Shown: positions 18,871 through 27,491 of the stretch, piece after piece
How positions within the stretch are numbered: position 1 is the first letter of the stretch
How the letters are laid out: each line of letters starts with the position of its first letter
Assembly: GCF_009380215.1 (NCBI RefSeq)
Contig: NZ_WHUG01000001.1
Coordinates: forward strand, 558,001-622,000
DNA: 64,000 nt
Source: Rugamonas aquatica
GTDB lineage: Bacteria; Pseudomonadota; Gammaproteobacteria; Burkholderiales; Burkholderiaceae_D
Direction: 5' to 3'
Program-made: the position numbers and the translations under genes
Notes under the pieces: model-generated
The model's input: the letters and a program-made list of their open reading frames with translations, nothing else
Told to the model about the DNA's origin: nothing
Database searches by the model: none

Positions 18871-19898
18871 TGCCGGGAGCCTACAGCCGGCGGCAGTTCG
18901 GCAACGCGCTGGCCGCCGTGCTGGGGGCGGGCGCATTGCCTGCCGCCGCCGCGCCTGTCGGGAGGAAAAGCATGCGATTGATTAAGCCAGCGCGCCTGCG
19001 GGAAGGCGATCTGGTCGGCCTGATCGCGCCCAGCGGCCATACCAATGACGCCGCGCTGGCGCAGGCCGTCGCCAACATCGAATCGTTGGGGCTGCGGGTG
19101 AGACTGGGCGATAACATCAACTACGTCTATGGCAATTACGGCGGTACGGTCGAGCAGCGGCTGGCGGATCTGCATGCCATGTTCCTCGATCCCGAGATCA
19201 GGGCCGTGTGGGCGGTGCGCGGTGGCTCCGGCTGCATCTCGCTGCTGGAGCATATCGACTACCGGCTGATCCGCGCGCATCCCAAAGTGCTGATCGGCTA
19301 TTCGGACATCACCTGCCTGCATCTGGCGTTGCTGAAGAAGGCGGGGCTGGTGACGTTTCACGGCCCAGTGGGCTCGTCCACGTTTTCGGAGTATTCGGTG
19401 GCGCAGATGCGCAGCGTGCTGATGACACCGCAAGACAACTACACCATCACCATGTGCGCGGACAACCCGCCGCCACGCACCGTGCACGCGGGTGTCGCAA
19501 CGGGCCGGCTCATCGGTGGCAACCTGTCGCTGGTTAGCGCGCTGGCCGGCACGCCGTATGCGGCCGACTTCAAGGACTGCATACTTTACCTGGAAGAAGT
19601 CAATGAGGAACCGTACCGCATCGACCGCATGATGACGCAACTTCAGCTCAGCCAAGGCTATCGCAATGCCGCAGCCGTCGTGCTAGGCATCTTCGAGAAT
19701 TGCGAGGGCGCCGATGGTGAAAGCGCGCTGTCGCTGGAGGACACGGTCGACCAGCACCTGCTGCCGCTGACCCGTCCGGCCGTGGCGGGCTATTCCTTCG
19801 GCCATATCCGCAATCAGTTCACCATCCCCGTCGGTCTGCGCGCCAGGCTGGACACGCAGCGGCACACGCTAACTTTGCTGGAGTCCGCCGTTATGTAA
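18870..19898 (+). CDS. LD-carboxypeptidase (peptidase S66) with Tat signal
   Basis: A 342-residue S66 peptidase. It should remove the terminal D-Ala from murein tetrapeptides. The nucleophile region is LIGYSDITCLHLAL (Ser in GYSD), and the rest of the triad lies in LYLEEVNEEPYRIDRMM and GYSFGHIRN. Unusually for LdcA, which is cytoplasmic in E. coli, the N-terminus is a Tat signal: SRRQFGNALAAVLGAGALPAA (about 6-26). The start overlaps the receptor stop by one base (TAATG), so both proteins are made together. This points to processing of imported muropeptides in the periplasm. Confidence 0.9.
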   Translation: MPGAYSRRQFGNALAAVLGAGALPAAAAPVGRKSMRLIKPARLREGDLVGLIAPSGHTNDAALAQAVANIESLGLRVRLGDNINYVYGNYGGTVEQRLADLHAMFLDPEIRAVWAVRGGSGCISLLEHIDYRLIRAHPKVLIGYSDITCLHLALLKKAGLVTFHGPVGSSTFSEYSVAQMRSVLMTPQDNYTITMCADNPPPRTVHAGVATGRLIGGNLSLVSALAGTPYAADFKDCILYLEEVNEEPYRIDRMMTQLQLSQGYRNAAAVVLGIFENCEGADGESALSLEDTVDQHLLPLTRPAVAGYSFGHIRNQFTIPVGLRARLDTQRHTLTLLESAVM

Positions 19899-19925
19899 GA
19901 CCGTTGGTGCGATAGAATAGGACGA

Positions 19926-20273
19926 ATGAAAAAACGCTTACTTCTCCTGCTTATCGTTTGTGCCTTCGTTGCTTGCTCCCGCTCCTCCAGCGATGGCGTA
20001 ACGTTTATCGTGAAGAACGTCAGCACGGAGCCACTCCGCTCCATGGTCGTCCACGTCACTGGAAATTCCTATGCCATTGGCGATATTGAAGCAGGCGCCA
20101 GCAAGTCGGTGGTGCTACATCCGACGTCCGATTCGCACGTTGAACTCGCCTTCACCGATCATCCCCGACTAAAGGTCGACTGCTATCTGGAGTATGGCTA
20201 TGGCGGAACACTAGCCACCGAGATTACCGTCGATAGAGTCGTGGCCGTCAAAGACTCCACGATCCGTCGATAG
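19926..20273 (+). CDS. Small predicted lipoprotein of unknown function
   Basis: A 115-residue protein. The N-terminus is a lipoprotein signal, MKKRLLLLLIVCAFVAC, with a lipobox FVAC at residues 14-17. The mature part is short, predicted mostly beta, with two cysteines (one the lipidated one, one in VDCYLEYGYGG). AGGA lies 5 nt before ATG. The coding strand uses less G/C-biased codons than its neighbours. I do not recognise the family. It ends 7 bp from a convergent PepSY gene. Confidence 0.75.
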   Translation: MKKRLLLLLIVCAFVACSRSSSDGVTFIVKNVSTEPLRSMVVHVTGNSYAIGDIEAGASKSVVLHPTSDSHVELAFTDHPRLKVDCYLEYGYGGTLATEITVDRVVAVKDSTIRR

Positions 20274-20280
20274 CCACAAT

Positions 20281-21837
20281 CTACGTCGGCGCCCAGACGC
20301 TCGCAACAATACCTTCACGTTGCCGGCGCCGCGCAGCCATAGCGATCACGGCCAGCGCCAACGCGCCGCAGACTGCCGCAATGTCGATGCCCGCAGCATG
20401 GTCCCAAGCCGGGCCTGATCCCATCAAGCGCCACAGCGTCGCCGCCGGTATCGCCAGCGTCGCTGCGGCGGCGAACCATGACAGTTCCGCGCCGGCCCTG
20501 GCTGCGCCGCGCCAGAACGCCCAACCGCAGCACAGCACAAACGTCGCGTAATACAAGGGCATATGCCAATCGTTTAAACGTTCGACGTGGCCATGCAGCA
20601 GCTTGGCCGCCGCTATCGTCACCGACATGCCGGCGATGCTGCCGACGCAAACGCCCACCGTCGCCGCCGACAACCAATAGGCCGCGCGCCGCTGCAACAC
20701 GGGGCCATCGCCGCGCGCGTTCTTGCGGCGGGTTTCTATCCACAGCAGATTGCCGGTGTAGAACAGCACCGCGCCGCCCAAGCCCAAGGCAAAATACGCC
20801 CAGCGCACCGGCTCGCCTCCAAAGGTGCCGAAGTGCAGCGAGAACGCGGCCGATACCGGCGCCGTCCAGCTGTTCTGCGTGCCGGGGAAGTAGCTGGTGT
20901 CGACGATCTCGCCGCTGACCGGGCTCATCAACAGAAAACCTTCGCGCCGCAACATGAAGCGCGGGTCGGCGCCGGAGATACGCACCGTGGCGCCAGCCGT
21001 GCCCGGCGCGCGGTACTGCATGGCCGCCGGTTCGAAATGCGGCGCATAGTCGTGCAAGCGCGCCAGCAGCACTTGCGGCGGCAGCATGGGCGCTGGATGC
21101 TTGTCCGGCTTGACCGCGCTGTTGGGGCTGGATGCCTTCATGATCTCGGCCATGTTGCCGTTGTAGACCAGCTTTTCCTGAATATCGTAGATCTTGTCGT
21201 GCAGCCCGAAGATAATGGCCGTCACGGCAATGACGATATGGAAAGGCAGGCTGGCGATGCCGATCGCATTGTGCGCGTCCAGCCACATGCGCTTGAGATT
21301 CTTGCCGACCCTGAGCGCAAAGAAGTCCTTCACCAGCGAAGGCAGCACGATGATGGTGCCCGATACCAGCGCCACCGCATACAGCAAGCTGATCAGGCCC
21401 ATGATGAACTCGGCCACCTCCGCGTTGCCCGGCAGTCCGCCGGTGCGGTGCAGATGGTCGATGAACTGCGCCATGCCGGACGGCGCCGCCTGCTCGATGC
21501 GCAGTGCGTCGTCCGCTCCGTAGTCGGCAGTCCAGGGCTGGCGATCGCCGCGACCCTTGGTCCAGGTGATGCGGGCCGGCACCTGTTCGTCATCGCGCAG
21601 ATGCAGCGTGAAGTCCTTGCGGGCATCGGGACATGCCGCCAGCGTATCGCCGATCAGCGCCGCGCTGCGGTCCAGCGACGACAACGCCGGCCGTGACGGT
21701 GGCGACGACCAGCGCGACAGCGGTTCCTCGAACATGGTCAGCGCCCCGGCGTAGAAGGCGATGAACAGCAGGAACCCGCAGACGATGCCGGTCCAGGTAT
21801 GGACGGATTTGTAGACTCGGATGATATCGGCGCGCAT
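20281..21837 (-). CDS. PepSY-associated TM protein of siderophore uptake operon
   Basis: A 518-residue inner-membrane protein of the PepSY_TM family: first membrane helix at about 15-35 (SVHTWTGIVCGFLLFIAFYAGAL), a large periplasmic domain, then several helices and a final helix cluster after residue 380. Members are found with TonB siderophore receptors and are thought to act as ferric-siderophore reductases or haem-associated membrane proteins; histidines such as those in HTWTG and HNAIGIASLPFHIV could bind haem. It is the last gene of the minus-strand iron operon, 9 nt after DUF3649. Confidence 0.88.
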   Translation of the reverse strand: MRADIIRVYKSVHTWTGIVCGFLLFIAFYAGALTMFEEPLSRWSSPPSRPALSSLDRSAALIGDTLAACPDARKDFTLHLRDDEQVPARITWTKGRGDRQPWTADYGADDALRIEQAAPSGMAQFIDHLHRTGGLPGNAEVAEFIMGLISLLYAVALVSGTIIVLPSLVKDFFALRVGKNLKRMWLDAHNAIGIASLPFHIVIAVTAIIFGLHDKIYDIQEKLVYNGNMAEIMKASSPNSAVKPDKHPAPMLPPQVLLARLHDYAPHFEPAAMQYRAPGTAGATVRISGADPRFMLRREGFLLMSPVSGEIVDTSYFPGTQNSWTAPVSAAFSLHFGTFGGEPVRWAYFALGLGGAVLFYTGNLLWIETRRKNARGDGPVLQRRAAYWLSAATVGVCVGSIAGMSVTIAAAKLLHGHVERLNDWHMPLYYATFVLCCGWAFWRGAARAGAELSWFAAAATLAIPAATLWRLMGSGPAWDHAAGIDIAAVCGALALAVIAMAARRRQREGIVASVWAPT

Positions 21838-21846
21838 CGTGTAGCT

Positions 21847-22140
21847 TCAGCAAAGGAATTGACGACAAGCCAGCAGCGCGGCCGCAGCCAGCACCGTGGC
21901 GCCACCCAGCCAGCGCCAGGCCTGCGCGCCGCTACGGAAGAAATATACCGACGACATCACGCCCGCCCAGACCGGCGCGGTGATCCACATCGTGGCCTGG
22001 AACTTGTTCGGAGCGCCGGGACCGCCCGGCGTCAACCAGGCGAACAGCCCGCTGGCCAGCAGGCACAAGGCCAGGCCCAGAACGAAACCGGCCAGGGATT
22101 TGCTCAACCAGTCCGGCTGGATGGCGGCAGGTTTGTTCAA
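21847..22140 (-). CDS. DUF3649 membrane protein
   Basis: A 97-residue protein starting at TTG 22140, with GAGGAG 6-7 nt upstream; no ATG fits. Three hydrophobic segments are visible: LAGFVLGLALCLLASGLFAW, ATMWITAPVWAGVMSSVYFF, and WLGGATVLAAAALLA. This is the DUF3649 protein that accompanies DUF3325 and PepSY genes in betaproteobacterial siderophore loci. The start overlaps the DUF3325 stop by 4 nt (TTGA). Function unknown; probably an accessory inner-membrane factor for iron-siderophore handling. Confidence 0.82.
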   Translation of the reverse strand: MNKPAAIQPDWLSKSLAGFVLGLALCLLASGLFAWLTPGGPGAPNKFQATMWITAPVWAGVMSSVYFFRSGAQAWRWLGGATVLAAAALLACRQFLC

Positions 22141-22412
22141 CGTGCTCTCCTCAAAGTGCGCCAGGCCGCCAGATAGGGCAGCACGGCAAACAGGATCATG
22201 GTCAAGGTCAGCACCGCGAACAGCGCCGTCGCCACCTGCGCTTGCGACAGCCACAACAGCAAGGCAGCCGCCAACGCCAGGCTGGCTGCCCAGCGCGCAG
22301 GCTTGGCGGGCAGCGCCTGCGACGCCCATTGCTGACGCGGCGCCGACAGATAAAACAGCACGGCCGAGACCAGATTCAGCGCCACCGCCAGCCCGATTAG
22401 CAATGGATGCAT
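22137..22412 (-). CDS. DUF3325 membrane protein
   Basis: A 91-residue protein (92 if started at 22415) with three hydrophobic stretches: LLIGLAVALNLVSAVLFYLSAP, WAASLALAAALLLWLSQ, and VATALFAVLTLTMILFAVLPYLAAW. It matches the size and pattern of DUF3325 proteins of iron-uptake operons. I prefer ATG 22412 because GGAG is 5 nt upstream. It overlaps both neighbours by a few bases, so it is translationally coupled with the esterase and DUF3649. Confidence 0.82.
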   Translation of the reverse strand: MHPLLIGLAVALNLVSAVLFYLSAPRQQWASQALPAKPARWAASLALAAALLLWLSQAQVATALFAVLTLTMILFAVLPYLAAWRTLRRAR

Positions 22413-23332
22413 CATCGCTCCAGGAAGAATTCCAACCCGCGCGACAGGGCGGGGAACAAGGCCGAACCGTGGTTCTCGCGCGGCAGCTCGATGAAGCCGA
22501 CGCGCGCCAGTCCAAGCGCCTGCTTCTGCGCATCCAGCTGCGCCGCCAGGTCGCGCGCTTCATCGACCATCTTCTTTTGCGCCAGCGCGGCGGTGCGCTC
22601 GCTGGGCTTGGCTGTTGGCGGACTGGCCGTTTGTTCCAACTCGCCGACGGTCAGCAGTACCTGTGGTTTCTGTTTGCGGTTGTCAGCCAGGCCCGCGACT
22701 TCGCTCAGCACAAAACGCTCGCTGAACCAGATCGATGGACTGGCCGCGATGTAAGTCTGGAACGCCGCAGGCCGCGTGAACAGCGCGTGCAATGCGAACA
22801 GGCCGCCGTACGAATGGCCGAACAGCGCTTGCCGCTGCGGGTCGATCGGCACGGTGGCCTGTATCAAAGGCTTCAGCTCCTGCTCGATAAAGTCGAGGAA
22901 CAGGTCGGCGCCGCCTTCGCCTTTGGCCGCCTTGCCTGCCGCTGCCGGCGTGTAGTCGCGTGCGCGCGCCGTTGCGTCGAAATCCTCGCCGCTGGCGTAG
23001 CCGATGCCCACCACCACCGGAGCGTGCAGGCCCGTTACCTTACTGCGCCGGGCTACCGTGCGCGCCATCAGCGCTACGCTGGGGAAGGCGGCGTTGCCGT
23101 CGAGGACGTACATCACCGGATGGCCGCCGGCCGGCACCGCCGTCTCCGGCACGCTGATGAAGATGCGATAGCGATGACCCGTGCGTGCGGACGGCAGGTC
23201 CAGCTGCTGCGCCTGCGGCAGACTGGCAGCGTGCCACGCCGGCGCCGGCACGCTGGCCGTCTGCACGGCGCGGGCCGGCATCAACACGCCAGCCAGCAAA
23301 CCGGCCGCGCCGGAGAGGAAGGCGCGGCGCAT
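22412..23332 (-). CDS. Siderophore esterase (IroE/Fes-like alpha/beta hydrolase)
   Basis: A 306-residue exported alpha/beta hydrolase. The N-terminus (MRRAFLSGAAGLLAGVLMPARA) is a signal peptide; the nucleophile elbow is GHSYGG and the catalytic His lies in ENHGSALFPALSRGLEFFL, the arrangement of IroE and Fes-type trilactone esterases. Placement directly after a siderophore receptor (one-base overlap TGATG) suggests it hydrolyses or trims ferric siderophore in the periplasm to release iron. The exact siderophore is unknown. Confidence 0.87.
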   Translation of the reverse strand: MRRAFLSGAAGLLAGVLMPARAVQTASVPAPAWHAASLPQAQQLDLPSARTGHRYRIFISVPETAVPAGGHPVMYVLDGNAAFPSVALMARTVARRSKVTGLHAPVVVGIGYASGEDFDATARARDYTPAAAGKAAKGEGGADLFLDFIEQELKPLIQATVPIDPQRQALFGHSYGGLFALHALFTRPAAFQTYIAASPSIWFSERFVLSEVAGLADNRKQKPQVLLTVGELEQTASPPTAKPSERTAALAQKKMVDEARDLAAQLDAQKQALGLARVGFIELPRENHGSALFPALSRGLEFFLER

Positions 23333-25761
23333 CAGAAGTCCACCGAGGCCGACAATTTATACACGCGGCCCGCGCCCTGCGTCACGTAGCCGTCGTTGAA
23401 CGAACCAGCCCAATAGCTCTTGTTGGCGACGTTCTCGACGTTGGCGCGCAGTTGCAGCGTATGGTCCAGCCAGCGCACGCTGTGGCGGGCGCCCAGGTCG
23501 ATGCGGGTCCAGCTGTCGATCTGCTGCGTGTTGGCGCTGTTGACGTACTGGCTGCCGGTGTAGACCAGGCGCGCATTCAGGCTCAGGCCATTGGCGCCCG
23601 GCACGGTCCAGTCGCCGCCCAGGTTGGCTTTCCATTTCGGCGTGCCGTAGATGGTCTTGCCGGTCAGCGCCGCAGCGGATGCGCGCGTCATCTTGCTGTC
23701 CGTGTAGGCGGCGCCGCCCAGGATGCGTAGCGAGCCGATCTGGCCGAAGGTGTTCCACTCCACGCCGCGATTACGCTGCTTGCCGTCGGCGTTGTAGGTG
23801 TTGCTGGCAGTGTCCTTGACCATGCTTGGACGGTCGATCTGGAACACGCTGATGGTGTTGCCGTACTCGCCCTGATCCCACTTCACGCCGCCCTCGACCT
23901 GTTTGCTCTTGTATGGCGCGAAGACGGTGCCGTAGTTGCTGGCGGCAGTGTCGGTGACGGTGCCGCCCTGGCTCAGGCCTTCGATGTAGTTGGCGTACAG
24001 CGAAATCGCCGGCGACCACGGCTTGACGACGATGCCCACGGCCGGCGTCAGCGCGCGTTTGTCGTAGTCGGAGGTGACGGCGCCGTTGGACGGGTTCAGC
24101 GTACGGGTCTTGACCTGTTGCTCACGCGCGCCTATGGTCAATAGCACCTTGTCGTCGGCAAATGCCAGCGTGTCTGCCAGCGCCAGGCTGCGCAGCGCGG
24201 TATCGCCGGTCTTCGGCGCCGGACCGGGATCGGCGCCCAGCGCCGGCGTGGTCGGGTTGTAGATGTTGGATTTGTAGTCGGCGCTGGTGCGCGGCGCGGC
24301 GCGACCGGTGTCGAATTCCAGCGAAGTCACGCTGACCACCGCCTGATGGCGTACCGGGCCGGTGACGAAGCGTCCGCGCAGGCCCACTTCGCCGGAGGTC
24401 GTATCGACCGAGCCGCGCTGGTGGAAGGTGTTGCCGACATAATCACCGGCAGCGTTGCGTATCGCCGCACGGGTGCCGTTGATGTAGCCGGAGTAGCGAT
24501 AGCGCAGCTGGCCCAGCGCGGCGTACGCGGTCAGGGTATCGTTGAAATCGTAGCTGGCGCGCACGGCGACGGCGTCGTTCTCCAGCTTGCCGTAGATGCC
24601 GTGCAGCAGATTAGTGCCGGTCTTTGGCGGCGCGATCACGCCGGTGGTCGGAAACGACGCCATCCAGGAACTGCCGTTATCGATATTCTCGCGGTTGGTG
24701 TAGGCGTCGAACGCCAGGTTCAGCTGCGTGCCGCGATAGTCCAGCGCGATGGCGGCCAGCGTGCGTTGCTTCTTCTGATCGTCCACGCCGACCTTGCCGT
24801 CGCGGTAGCCGCCGTTGAAACGCACGCCGTAACGGCCGCCTTCGCCAAAGCGCTGACCCGCATCCAGGTGCACGCCATATTGCGAATCGGAGGTGTAGTC
24901 GGTGGTCAGGCGCAGCAGCGGCTTGTCGGCGGCGCGTTTCGGTATCAGGTTGATGACGCCGCCCACGCCGCCCTGCGGCGACATGCCGCCCAGCAGCGCG
25001 CCCGGTCCTTTCAACACTTCGACACGCTCGATGAACTCGGTTGGCGCGTGGCCGTATGGCGACAGGCCGTACAAGCCGTTGAAGGCCAGGTCTTCACCAT
25101 TGATTTCGAAGCCGCGTATGCTGAAGTTCTCGTAGATATGGCCTTCGGACGTGGTGAAACGCACCGATGGATCGTTCAGCAGCACGGCCGCCACGGTCGA
25201 GGCTTGCTGGTCTTCGATCAGGCCGGCCGTGTAGGCGGTCAGGTTGAAGGGCGCGTCCATGGTGCTGGTGCTGCCCAGGATGCCGAGTTGCGCGCCGCGC
25301 GCGACCTGGCCGCCGGCGTACACACGCGGCAGCTCATCGGCCAGCAGCGAGGAATTGACCGTCACCGGCGCCAGCGCCTGATCGTTGCGCTGTGGCGTCG
25401 CCGCCGGCACGGCAGGCTTGGGTTGCAGCACATAGCCAGCACTGGTCTTGCCAATCACGTAGGGGCTGTCGCGCAGCAGGGCGTTGAAACCATCGCCCAC
25501 GCTGTAGTTGCCTTTGAGGCCGGGGCTGCGCAGGCCTTGCACCTTGTCGGCGTCGAGCGCCACGGAGACGCCGGCCTGCTGGGCGTAACGGTTCAGGGCG
25601 TCGGCCAGCGGGCCGGCGGGGATGTCGTATTGCGGATTGGCGTTTTGCGCCATGGCGGCGTTGCTTGCGGCGATGGCGAGCGCGCCGCTGAAGGCGAGTC
25701 GCAGGGCCAGTGTCAGCGGGGCCAGCGCGGTGCGGAGTGGAGCGTGTTGGTGCTTGAACAT
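23332..25761 (-). CDS. TonB-dependent siderophore receptor with STN signalling domain
   Basis: An 809-residue receptor. After a signal peptide (to about residue 39, AMAQ) comes a secretin/TonB short N-terminal domain (YDIPAGPLADALNRYAQQAGVSVALDADKV, about 44-115), the hallmark of transducing receptors that talk to a FecR protein. The plug follows (VEVLKGPGALLGGMSPQGGVGGVINLIPKRA) and then the beta-barrel ending YKLSASVDF. It lies downstream of fecI/fecR-like genes on the same strand, so it should both import a ferric siderophore and signal its presence. Confidence 0.93.
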   Translation of the reverse strand: MFKHQHAPLRTALAPLTLALRLAFSGALAIAASNAAMAQNANPQYDIPAGPLADALNRYAQQAGVSVALDADKVQGLRSPGLKGNYSVGDGFNALLRDSPYVIGKTSAGYVLQPKPAVPAATPQRNDQALAPVTVNSSLLADELPRVYAGGQVARGAQLGILGSTSTMDAPFNLTAYTAGLIEDQQASTVAAVLLNDPSVRFTTSEGHIYENFSIRGFEINGEDLAFNGLYGLSPYGHAPTEFIERVEVLKGPGALLGGMSPQGGVGGVINLIPKRAADKPLLRLTTDYTSDSQYGVHLDAGQRFGEGGRYGVRFNGGYRDGKVGVDDQKKQRTLAAIALDYRGTQLNLAFDAYTNRENIDNGSSWMASFPTTGVIAPPKTGTNLLHGIYGKLENDAVAVRASYDFNDTLTAYAALGQLRYRYSGYINGTRAAIRNAAGDYVGNTFHQRGSVDTTSGEVGLRGRFVTGPVRHQAVVSVTSLEFDTGRAAPRTSADYKSNIYNPTTPALGADPGPAPKTGDTALRSLALADTLAFADDKVLLTIGAREQQVKTRTLNPSNGAVTSDYDKRALTPAVGIVVKPWSPAISLYANYIEGLSQGGTVTDTAASNYGTVFAPYKSKQVEGGVKWDQGEYGNTISVFQIDRPSMVKDTASNTYNADGKQRNRGVEWNTFGQIGSLRILGGAAYTDSKMTRASAAALTGKTIYGTPKWKANLGGDWTVPGANGLSLNARLVYTGSQYVNSANTQQIDSWTRIDLGARHSVRWLDHTLQLRANVENVANKSYWAGSFNDGYVTQGAGRVYKLSASVDF

Positions 25762-25854
25762 GAGTTTCGGATTCCTGTTGGTCTGAATGAACTTGCTTAC
25801 ACAGACCTTGACGCGCGAAAAACGCCAACCGGAACCAGTTTCGCAAAAATATTT

Positions 25855-26844
25855 TCAGGAGGCCGGCGCGTCCACCATCACCACGTAGGGCGTGACGGTG
25901 CGTATGCGCAGCGCCGGGAAGCTGCTCAGCAGCAGATGCAGTGCGCGGTCGGTGTCGTCCAGCGGCAGCACGGCGCTGACGCGCATGGCGGCGATCTGCC
26001 GGCTGTCGTACTGGATGAAGCCGCGGCGGTGGCGGGCCAGCTCGTCCAGCACTTCGGACAGCGGGCGATTCCGCACCACCAGTTGATGATCGCGCCAGGC
26101 GTCGGCCACGCTGCCGGGATCGACGGTCTGGACCAGGCCGACGCCGTGTGCGGTGATGCGGACTTTTTCGCCGGCCGTTACCACTGTGGCCGGGGACTGC
26201 AGGTCTTTGTCGCGCACTTCGGTTTTCGATTCCAGCATCGCCAGATCGGTGGCGCCGCCGCTGCGTTCCACCACGAAGCGGGTGCCGAGCGCGCGGATGC
26301 TGCCTTCAGCGGTCTGCACCAGGAACGGCCGAGCGGGATCGCGCGCCACGTCGACCAGCACTTCGCCCCGCAGCAGTCGGATCACGCGCTGCCCCTGGCT
26401 GAATCGCAGATCGACCGCGCTGCCGCTGTTGAGCGTGATGCGGCTGCCATCGGCCAGGGTGCTGGTCTTCCACTCGCCGGTGCCGGTGCGAACGTCGGCC
26501 ATCAGCACAGATGGTTCCAGGGACGGCACGCCGAGTGCAGTCAGGCCAGTCAGCAACGCCACGGCCAATGCCACACCGGCCGCAGCGACGGTCTTCCTGC
26601 CGGCCCGGCGGCGCGTATCCGACGCTGCCAGCGCGACGCGGGCAGGGCGGCCGTTGAAGGCATCGATCTGGCCCAGCATCGCTTCCATGCGCAGCGCTGC
26701 GGCGGCATGGCGCGGATCGGCCTGTTTCCATGCGTCGAAGCCGGAGCGCGCTGCGGCACGGGCGGCGGGGTCGTCGCCGGTCAGGGAAATGATCCAGTCT
26801 GCGGCCTGGGCGGCGATGCGGCCTTGTTCGGTACTCAGAGGCAC
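25855..26844 (-). CDS. FecR-family anti-sigma/regulatory membrane protein
   Basis: A 329-residue protein starting at GTG 26844, overlapping the sigma factor gene by 10 nt. Residues about 5-50 form the N-terminal cytoplasmic domain (AAQAADWIISLTGDDPAARAA), a single membrane helix follows (VAAAGVALAVALLTGLTALGV, about 88-108), then the periplasmic FecR domain (RTGTGEWKTSTLADGSRITLNSGSAV) and a C-terminal STN-contacting region. The open frame extends 150 codons upstream through the sigma gene but only as a shadow. Confidence 0.9.
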   Translation of the reverse strand: MPLSTEQGRIAAQAADWIISLTGDDPAARAAARSGFDAWKQADPRHAAAALRMEAMLGQIDAFNGRPARVALAASDTRRRAGRKTVAAAGVALAVALLTGLTALGVPSLEPSVLMADVRTGTGEWKTSTLADGSRITLNSGSAVDLRFSQGQRVIRLLRGEVLVDVARDPARPFLVQTAEGSIRALGTRFVVERSGGATDLAMLESKTEVRDKDLQSPATVVTAGEKVRITAHGVGLVQTVDPGSVADAWRDHQLVVRNRPLSEVLDELARHRRGFIQYDSRQIAAMRVSAVLPLDDTDRALHLLLSSFPALRIRTVTPYVVMVDAPAS

Positions 26845-27362
26845 GGTTGACCGATCGCTTCGTCGCAGCCCAGCAGCGCCTGCACCAGGTATTTGTGGAC
26901 CATGCGGGTCGACACGCCCAGCCGATCGGCGATGACTGCGTGGCTCTCGCCGTCCAGATAGTGCATCAGGAAAGCCTCGCGGGCGCGCGACGACAGTTGC
27001 TCCAGCGCGCAGGCGATGCGCTCCAGCGATTGCACGGCCTGCAGGATTTCCTCGGGCGACGGGAAGCAGGGCAATTGTCCGGCCAGCGCTTCCAGCTCCA
27101 GCATGTAGGCCTGCTCGATGGCGTGACGGCGGCTGCGGTCGACCAGCAGGCGCTTGGCGGTGGTGGTCAGAAAAGCGCGCGGTTCGGCCAGTTGGGGGAG
27201 ATTGTCGCTGGCGGCGATCAGTCGCAAGAAAGTATCCTGCGCCACATCCGCCGCATAATGGGCGCAACCGAGACGCTTGCGCAGCCAGCCCAGCAACCAC
27301 GCATGGTGCTCGCCGTAAAGCGACGCCATGTCTTGCCGGATCGGGTACTGAGCAATCGTCAT
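26835..27362 (-). CDS. ECF sigma factor, FecI-like
   Basis: A 175-residue ECF sigma factor of the iron-starvation group. Region 2 includes ADVAQDTFLRLIAASDN, and region 4 contains the HTH AFLMHYLDGESHAVIADRLGVSTRMVHKYLVQALLGC. A Fur-box-like sequence ends 18 nt upstream of the ATG, matching the normal control of such genes: derepressed in iron shortage, then activated through FecR and the receptor. Confidence 0.93.
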   Translation of the reverse strand: MTIAQYPIRQDMASLYGEHHAWLLGWLRKRLGCAHYAADVAQDTFLRLIAASDNLPQLAEPRAFLTTTAKRLLVDRSRRHAIEQAYMLELEALAGQLPCFPSPEEILQAVQSLERIACALEQLSSRAREAFLMHYLDGESHAVIADRLGVSTRMVHKYLVQALLGCDEAIGQPCL

Positions 27363-27379
27363 GCTGGACTAGATGTGAA

Positions 27380-27394
27380 TAAGAATTATTCTCA
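27380..27394 (-). promoter_or_regulatory. Fur box upstream of the FecI-like sigma factor
   Basis: On the minus strand the sequence reads TGAGAAT-A-ATTCTTA, matching the 7-1-7 Fur consensus TGATAAT-N-ATTATCA at 11 of 14 positions. It sits in an AT-rich patch just before the sigma factor start. Confidence 0.7.
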
Positions 27395-27491
27395 TTCTAA
27401 CCCGATTCTTTGCGTTGATGCAATTGGCGGGCCAAGCCCATCGACGATTGAGCGTATATACTGCGTCCTTTTTTAAGGTTCAAGGAAAGCC

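Noticed and set aside
16096-18936. Minus-strand open frame of over 900 codons opposite the TonB receptor
   Set aside because: Same low-complexity shadow pattern; the plus strand encodes an intact receptor with GTG start and good ribosome-binding site.
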